18,632 nt of DNA from Cryomorphaceae bacterium (GTDB lineage: Bacteria; Bacteroidota; Bacteroidia; Flavobacteriales; Schleiferiaceae). Both the position numbers and the translations under genes were made by a program. Each line of letters starts with the position of its first letter. Position 1 is the first letter of the stretch. The DNA lies in the NCBI GenBank assembly GCA_022565745.1, contig JAIUMB010000028.1, positions 1 through 18,632 on the forward strand, read 5' to 3'. Below are positions 13,997-18,632 of this stretch, piece after piece. Below the pieces are notes generated by a model. The model was not told the origin of the DNA. It saw only the letters and a program-made list of their open reading frames with translations, and did no database searches.

Positions 13997-15706
13997 CTAA
14001 CGGTTTCCACCTTCACCTTCCTTCTCGTCTTCTTCGTCTTCGTCTTCGTCTTCGTCTTCGTCTTCGTCTTTCAATACGGTGTCATTGACGGTTGGAACGA
14101 AGTCTTCCGGCTGTTTGATGTCCTCTGCGGTTATATTCCAGGTGTATTCAATTTCCCAGTTGGCTTTGATTTGCACTTCATCGCTGTTGACGATGATGGG
14201 TTCAGGAAGTAAGTTTTGCAGCAAATTGCCGGGATCCCACTTTCCATTGCCATTCCAATCTACTACAGCTTGCATCTTATAACCGCCCGGTTTGATAAAG
14301 GGCAGGATAATGATTGTGGTGTCGGTTATGATTTGTGATTTAATCAATGTTTCACCGGTTGAAATGTCTATGATTAGTGAATCTATTCTTCCGGGGTTCA
14401 CCGTGATTTCTAATTTTCCAAAATCTTCTTTGTCTGGAATGTCAAATTTGTGGTGTATAGAGTCGCTATTTTTACTGTTATCCCAATAAGTAAAGGCATT
14501 GGGTGGTATGCTTATTTTAAACTCGCCCATACCTTTTCGAGGGAAATACACGGTGTATGTCCCGTCTTTGTTAACATGCACACTGTCTGTAGTAAACTTT
14601 ACCGAGTCTCTTTTGACAAAAATGCCTGATGTATCAAAGTCAACAATGGGGATGTTTGCAGCAAACTGCGCTTTTTTGTTGGGGGTCAGTTCTTTTCCAA
14701 ATAGAGCGGTATGTCGATATTTAAATTCTTTTAAAGTGCGTTTTTTGATGTTAACCGTATCGACAGCTGTTCTTGTGGCATACACAAATTGCATGGTATC
14801 TGTAATGGCCTTTTCAAACCATAGCGTGGCGGTATCAGACGATGCATTCATTACAATTTTTGGTGCTTCCATTGTCGGATAAATAACCTCAACACTCATG
14901 GTGTCAAGAGGGCGGTTAAAAACCATTCTGACGCCTTGGGAATGAATCATTCGCTCCTCAGTTTTACGCAGTTTGGGAATAGGTTTAAAGGCGCGAACCT
15001 CCAACATGTCGTGCTCGTCATTGGCGGGATTGATGGGGTAGGGAAGAAATCCACCTTTCTCTAAATCCGGGTCGTATTTAAAGTTGCCATTTTCGTCTTC
15101 AAAAATCACCAATCGATATTCTCCTTCTTTAAGGTACTTTAAGGTAAAGCTGCCACTACTCTCAGACATCGTGTAGTAATAAGGTTTTTCTAGGATGGCC
15201 GTTGAATCGTTTTTTTCGCTTTTCCATGTGTAGAGTCCAACAATGGCGTCTTCTAATGGTGCCTTATCTTCAACCGTGCGCACTTTTCCCGTTACGGTAA
15301 GCGAGTCGATGTGATCACCCGTGGAAAATACGTAGACAAAGTTTTTGAGAATATTGCCTTCGTTAAGGTCTTTGATGCCATCGCCAAATTGAAAAACATA
15401 GGTTGTGTTTTCTTTCAGTGTGTCTTCCCATTCAACGATGATGCTTTTGCTGCGAATACTTCCCTTTACTTTACTTTTTAGAGGAGGGGATACGGTAATG
15501 TCGTTGGAAATCCCCCCTGGTTGGAGGAATTCGTCAAAGAATATGGTGAACGAGCTTTTGTCGAAAAACAATCCTTCATTTTCCGGAACAGTGCTCAGCA
15601 CTTCTGGCGGGGTTTTATCTACGGGACCACCTTCTACAGTGCCGATGTTGGCACAGGCATATGCTACAAAATAAATGACAACGAGGGAGCAAATCAGGCG
15701 TATCAT
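13997..15706 (-). CDS. Large Ig-like-domain lipoprotein with acidic repeat tail
   Basis: This 569-residue lipoprotein has lipobox V-A-Y-A-C (lipidated Cys18). The mature N-terminus A-N-I-G-T ... G-G-P-V-D-K-T-P-P leads into a bacterial Ig-like domain of the SbsA/Big_5 type (about 30-135; F-F-D-E-F-L, Y-V-F-Q-F-G-D-G-I-K-D-L-N-E-G-N). A carboxypeptidase-regulatory-like beta domain follows (about 137-215, G-E-Y-R-L-V-I-F-E-D-E-N-G-N). Further beta-rich segments include a second G-x-Y-x-x-x-x-x-x-D-x-N-G-N-G-K-W-D-P motif near 490. The last 24 residues are a Glu-Asp repeat ending E-G-E-G-G-N-R. This architecture is common in Bacteroidota, with no established function known to me. The start overlaps the gldA stop by four bases (ATGA). 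Confidence 0.92.
   Translation of the reverse strand: MIRLICSLVVIYFVAYACANIGTVEGGPVDKTPPEVLSTVPENEGLFFDKSSFTIFFDEFLQPGGISNDITVSPPLKSKVKGSIRSKSIIVEWEDTLKENTTYVFQFGDGIKDLNEGNILKNFVYVFSTGDHIDSLTVTGKVRTVEDKAPLEDAIVGLYTWKSEKNDSTAILEKPYYYTMSESSGSFTLKYLKEGEYRLVIFEDENGNFKYDPDLEKGGFLPYPINPANDEHDMLEVRAFKPIPKLRKTEERMIHSQGVRMVFNRPLDTMSVEVIYPTMEAPKIVMNASSDTATLWFEKAITDTMQFVYATRTAVDTVNIKKRTLKEFKYRHTALFGKELTPNKKAQFAANIPIVDFDTSGIFVKRDSVKFTTDSVHVNKDGTYTVYFPRKGMGEFKISIPPNAFTYWDNSKNSDSIHHKFDIPDKEDFGKLEITVNPGRIDSLIIDISTGETLIKSQIITDTTIIILPFIKPGGYKMQAVVDWNGNGKWDPGNLLQNLLPEPIIVNSDEVQIKANWEIEYTWNITAEDIKQPEDFVPTVNDTVLKDEDEDEDEDEDEEDEKEGEGGNR
14035..14070 (-). repeat. Six perfect hexanucleotide units coding Glu-Asp
   Basis: Six uninterrupted copies of CGTCTT on the + strand (AAGACG on the -), with an imperfect extension at 14026-14034, code the Asp-Glu run at the C-terminus of the Ig-like lipoprotein. 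Unit length is a multiple of three, so slippage would lengthen or shorten the acidic tail without a frameshift. Confidence 0.9.
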
Positions 15707-16608
15707 GAGTTTTCGCTGCCGGTAAGGTTGCGGAATACTTCTTCCAGTCCAAGTTCGTAAGGCCTGCTTTCTTCGATAACAAATCGGTTGTCTACTGCAA
15801 ATTTAAACAGTTCTTGACTTAGGTCTATGTGCTTCTCAGACTCTACAAGCAATCCTTTATCCAGTTGTTTTACGCGAACCACGCCATTGATTTTTCTCAA
15901 GGCGGAGGTGCTTACATTGCCCTTAAACCTCACAAGTACGGCTTTGGTTTGCGAAGCGTTGCGAAGCGCATCAGCCGGCTGGTCGGTGAGAATGTTTCCG
16001 TTGTTGATGATGATAACTCGGTCGCAGAGCATTTCCACTTCTTGCATGATGTGGGTAGACAACATAACGGTTTTTTCTTTGCCAAGCTGCTTGATAAGTC
16101 CTCGTATTTCTACAAGCTGATTGGGATCAAGCCCGGTAGTTGGCTCATCGAGTATCAATACTTCGGGATCATGGATAAGTGCTTGAGCTAAGCCAACGCG
16201 TTGACGATAACCTTTTGAGAGTTGACCGATTTTTTTGTGGCGTTCTGGTCCAAGCCCAGTAAGATCGATCATGTCTTCAACCCTCGACTTAGGGGTTTTG
16301 TTAATGGCGGCTACAAAGCGAAGAAACTCCACAATGTACATATCGAGATAAAGTGGATTGGTTTCAGGTAAATAACCCACACGCTTTTTCACTTCCAATG
16401 GATCATTGTCGACACTATATCCACAAACGCTTACGTCTCCAGATGTTTTGGGTAAGTAGCAAGTAATAATCTTCATCATGGTGGACTTTCCGGCACCGTT
16501 GGGACCAAGAAATCCAACCACTTCTCCAGAGGATATGGAAAAGCTGACGTCGTTTAGCGCGCGTTGCTCTCCGTATAACTTAACGGCATTTTTAACTTGA
16601 ATAGACAT
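15703..16608 (-). CDS. gldA: Gliding-motility-type ABC transporter ATP-binding protein GldA
   Basis: This 301-residue ABC ATPase has Walker A G-P-N-G-A-G-K-S-T (35-43), Q-loop region Y-L-P-E-T-N (79-84), signature L-S-K-G-Y-R-Q (130-136), Walker B L-I-L-D-E (151-155) and switch histidine H186 (S-T-H-I-M-Q-E). The close agreement with flavobacterial GldA around the signature and the L-D-P-N-Q-L-V-E-I-R block supports that name; GldA works with the membrane proteins GldF and GldG in gliding and the associated secretion machinery. A more general ABC ATPase of the same subfamily cannot be excluded. The true start is ATG 16606-16608 (M-S-I-Q-V-K); longer in-frame readings extend through the promoter. 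gldF and gldG are not in the window. Overlaps the Ig-like lipoprotein gene by 4 nt. Confidence 0.9.
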   Translation of the reverse strand: MSIQVKNAVKLYGEQRALNDVSFSISSGEVVGFLGPNGAGKSTMMKIITCYLPKTSGDVSVCGYSVDNDPLEVKKRVGYLPETNPLYLDMYIVEFLRFVAAINKTPKSRVEDMIDLTGLGPERHKKIGQLSKGYRQRVGLAQALIHDPEVLILDEPTTGLDPNQLVEIRGLIKQLGKEKTVMLSTHIMQEVEMLCDRVIIINNGNILTDQPADALRNASQTKAVLVRFKGNVSTSALRKINGVVRVKQLDKGLLVESEKHIDLSQELFKFAVDNRFVIEESRPYELGLEEVFRNLTGSENS

Positions 16609-16613
16609 GGATG

Positions 16614-16644
16614 CGAAATTAGTCTGTTTCTCCTGCACAAGCAA
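16614..16644 (-). promoter_or_regulatory. Promoter of gldA (TTG ... TAATTTCG)
   Basis: On the - strand, TAATTTCG (16614-16621, one mismatch to TAnnTTTG) ends 5 nt before the gldA ATG. TTG at 16642-16644 lies 20 nt upstream of it, the spacing expected for the Bacteroidota -33 element. The message would be leaderless or nearly so. Confidence 0.5.
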
Positions 16645-16840
16645 GCATAAAAATAAATTTCTATGAGTAGCCCATAATTGGTGTTTTGACTCTGTATCCT
16701 TTATATATACTGTAGAAGCGCTCAAAGTGGCGAATAAAAAGCCTTTTGTACATTCTGGATTAAATGAGATTTGTGATTTTTTAAGAAAAAGGTGTAATGC
16801 TACGCCTAATTTATGTCAGCAGACTAATGCCGTTTATCTG

Positions 16841-16848
16841 TACATTTG
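16841..16848 (+). promoter_or_regulatory. -7 box of the propeller protein gene
   Basis: TACATTTG is an exact TAnnTTTG match, the same octamer used in front of bcp. Transcription would begin near 16855, about 30 nt before the GTG start. The stretch between here and gldA shows no other recognisable element. Confidence 0.5.
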
Positions 16849-16887
16849 TGTTCAAGTGTGAAATTTATCCATTGAAAAAAATTATTG

Positions 16888-18632
16888 GTGCAGGCATTCA
16901 AGTTTAAGCGTTTATTGTTGGTTCTTATTATGGCGTGGGCGTTCTTAGAAGGCACCATATGGGCAAACCATCATGTCAAACGCGTTTCTGTGTCAGAAGG
17001 GGTGTTGGTGCCTCTTGTAAATCAGACGTATATAGACGAAGCCCAAAATGTGTGGTTGGCCACAATGGGGCAGGGGATGCTTTGGTGGAATGGTCATGCC
17101 TTTGTACCTCCCTATTCTGAAAACACCTTACAAGACCCTTTTGTGTTGGATATGTTTCAAAAAGGAGGCGTTTATTATATGTTAACAGAGCAGTATTTGG
17201 TAACCTATGATGGTCATAAGTACAACCACACCCCATTGCCGGAATCAGAAAGGATTGTGGCTGCATACGTCAATAACAGTAACCTTTACGTTGTGTCACA
17301 AGGCAACGGCCTATGGATGAAAAATGACAGTACTTGGGCGCATTTGAATGAAGGTTCAACCACGCTAAGATTTAATGATGTCATTTTTGTTGAAGACACC
17401 TGGTGGTTTGCCACTTCAGATGGTGTATGGGAAATAGGAGAAAACATGAGGCCAGTTGGCCTTGAAGGCCTTCATGTTCGCAAGTGGTTTAAATCACCAG
17501 AGGGGCATTTGTATGCGGCGACTACCAACGGCTTGTATCATTGGGACGGTCAGTTTAATACAGTTTTTGATTCGGTTGACGTACGTGACGTAGCGTATTA
17601 CCAAGGAGAGATCTTTGCTGCCACCAACGCTCGAGGTATTTTACGTGAGCATGGGGCATCCATTTCAACGGCAAGTGGTGTTCATAGTAATCAGATGCGG
17701 TCAATAGCCTTTGACGGTGCGGGCAGACTTTGGTATACAACGATAGACGGCATGGGCGTCATTACCAGTTTGAAAGAGCAAACATTCGCTCAAGATGACA
17801 CCAAATATTACCGTGGATTGATTTCACAAAACAAAAACATTTGGTTAACCGGAAATATGGGTTGGATTCTTGAAAGAAGAACAGATACCATACGCGGTGA
17901 TTTAGAGCCGGGAATTGTATTTGCCATGACAGAGGACAGCAACGGAAACGTATTGATAGCTGGAGAAAATGGCATTGATATACGGGCAGAAAACGGTGAA
18001 CGTTTATCCTTTCTTAGAGAAGCCTTACCAGATCCTTTTATTACGTCGATGGCAGTGGTGGATGATGTGCTGTTTTTGGGCTGTGCCAGTGGAATATACA
18101 GGATAAAGAATTATCTTAAACAACCGCTTGTTGACCTGATTTATGCCCAGGGTGTATCCCACTTAACCAAGAGAGGTCAGCAAGTAATTGCATTGTCATT
18201 CATCAATGGTATTTTGGTGTTTGATTCATACGGTAAAATGATTGAGAGTTACTCGGAATTTGCTGATTCATCGGCGTTAAGTCTATTGCCCTCAGCGTTG
18301 TCGGTAGATGATTTGGGATTTATATGGATGGGAACATCAAATGCGGGGGCTTTTATTCAAACCAATGATGGGTGGAAGAACATGGATATTGAGGGAGAAA
18401 GAACAATCTATGATTGGCACCCGGTAGGGGATAGAAAAATGATGGTCGTCACAGAGAATCACCTAATGATGGTCGATGCAAATAATGACGACTTTCTGGT
18501 TTATAGGCATCCATATGAGACATTCATCCCTAGTGGGTATACCGATAGGACGTACCCCTTTGGCTTTAAAGATGGGTTGTTGTACTTGACCTCAAATTAT
18601 GGAAGGCACATCATTGATACAGAATTATTCTA
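16888..18632 (+). CDS. Secreted two-component-regulator-type beta-propeller protein (3' end missing)
   Basis: The frame is open for 581 codons and runs off the window. In-frame TGA at 16873-16875 limits the start to TTG 16885 or GTG 16888; GTG gives a signal peptide (M-Q-A-F-K-F-K-R-L-L-L-V-L-I-M-A-W-A-F-L, likely cut after the W-A near residue 27). The remainder consists of blade-like repeats of the Reg_prop type, with recurring aromatic-x-(A/T/G)-T-x-x-G patterns: V-W-L-A-T-M-G-Q-G near residue 55, W-F-A-T-S-D-G near 175, L-Y-A-A-T-T-N-G near 210, L-W-Y-T-T-I-D-G near 283 and I-W-M-G-T-S-N-A-G near 480. In Bacteroidota such propellers usually form the periplasmic sensor of a histidine kinase, LuxR-type regulator or similar; the output domain lies beyond the window. 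Divergent from gldA. Confidence 0.85.
   Translation, partial: MQAFKFKRLLLVLIMAWAFLEGTIWANHHVKRVSVSEGVLVPLVNQTYIDEAQNVWLATMGQGMLWWNGHAFVPPYSENTLQDPFVLDMFQKGGVYYMLTEQYLVTYDGHKYNHTPLPESERIVAAYVNNSNLYVVSQGNGLWMKNDSTWAHLNEGSTTLRFNDVIFVEDTWWFATSDGVWEIGENMRPVGLEGLHVRKWFKSPEGHLYAATTNGLYHWDGQFNTVFDSVDVRDVAYYQGEIFAATNARGILREHGASISTASGVHSNQMRSIAFDGAGRLWYTTIDGMGVITSLKEQTFAQDDTKYYRGLISQNKNIWLTGNMGWILERRTDTIRGDLEPGIVFAMTEDSNGNVLIAGENGIDIRAENGERLSFLREALPDPFITSMAVVDDVLFLGCASGIYRIKNYLKQPLVDLIYAQGVSHLTKRGQQVIALSFINGILVFDSYGKMIESYSEFADSSALSLLPSALSVDDLGFIWMGTSNAGAFIQTNDGWKNMDIEGERTIYDWHPVGDRKMMVVTENHLMMVDANNDDFLVYRHPYETFIPSGYTDRTYPFGFKDGLLYLTSNYGRHIIDTELF

Noticed and set aside
16609..16725. Longer gldA reading with a 39-residue N-terminal extension
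   Set aside because: The extension crosses the TTG/TAATTTCG promoter, and the ABC domain begins normally at M-S-I-Q-V-K.
1..18632. Search for a defence island, phage, CRISPR array or mobile element
   Set aside because: No transposase, integrase, repeat-spacer array, toxin-antitoxin pair or restriction gene was recognised; the genes are mostly housekeeping or envelope genes.

Overview
This window looks like chromosomal DNA from a Bacteroidota bacterium, most likely a Flavobacteriia-type lineage. The reasons are: a gliding-motility type ABC ATPase (GldA), DUF3127 and DUF2007-like proteins, an Ig-like lipoprotein whose mature end begins C-A-N-I-G-T and runs into a G-G-P segment, a tRNA-guanine transglycosylase lacking the zinc cysteines, a two-component-regulator-type propeller protein, and repeated TAnnTTTG (-7 type) promoter boxes in front of transcription units. 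No rRNA, tRNA, CRISPR array, insertion sequence or integrase was recognised. Most of the window reads as ordinary core genome.

Layout. Positions 1-119 (-) are the start of a lipoprotein gene that leaves the window. Positions 306-4060 (-) are a tight four-gene unit in transcription order: a short methylmalonyl-CoA mutase small-subunit-like protein, a flavin-reductase-like protein, a DUF3127 protein with an SSB-like acidic tail, and a short-chain fatty acid transporter. Then follow cca (4170-5594, -) and a small two-TM membrane protein (5714-6052, -). The latter is divergent from a + strand unit of tgt, an LptF/LptG-type permease and an EamA transporter (6131-9259). Facing that unit are three - strand genes: a DUF2007-like protein (9308-9586), a cysteine-rich lipoprotein (9797-10420) and a two-TM protein (10435-11211); the last two form a pair of unknown function. 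queA (-) ends in a clear terminator at 11334-11362. It is divergent from bcp and a fructosamine-kinase-family gene (+, 12642-13937). These converge on a - strand pair, gldA and a large Ig-like lipoprotein with a hexanucleotide-encoded Glu-Asp tail (13997-16608). Divergent from gldA, a secreted beta-propeller protein begins at 16888 and runs off the end.

How the genes work together. tgt and queA are two steps of queuosine tRNA modification, held in separate transcription units about 4 kb apart. bcp and the fructosamine kinase relative are nearly fused (9 nt gap) and may form a damage-control pair for peroxide and glycation. The fatty-acid transporter unit suggests a link to propionate or other short-chain acid metabolism, but the mutase partner subunit is not present here. 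gldA has no gldF or gldG beside it and instead overlaps the Ig-like lipoprotein.

No gene-free stretch exceeds 300 bases. The larger gaps (120-305, 9600-9796, 12489-12598, 16645-16840) hold only the promoter elements listed, or nothing I could recognise.
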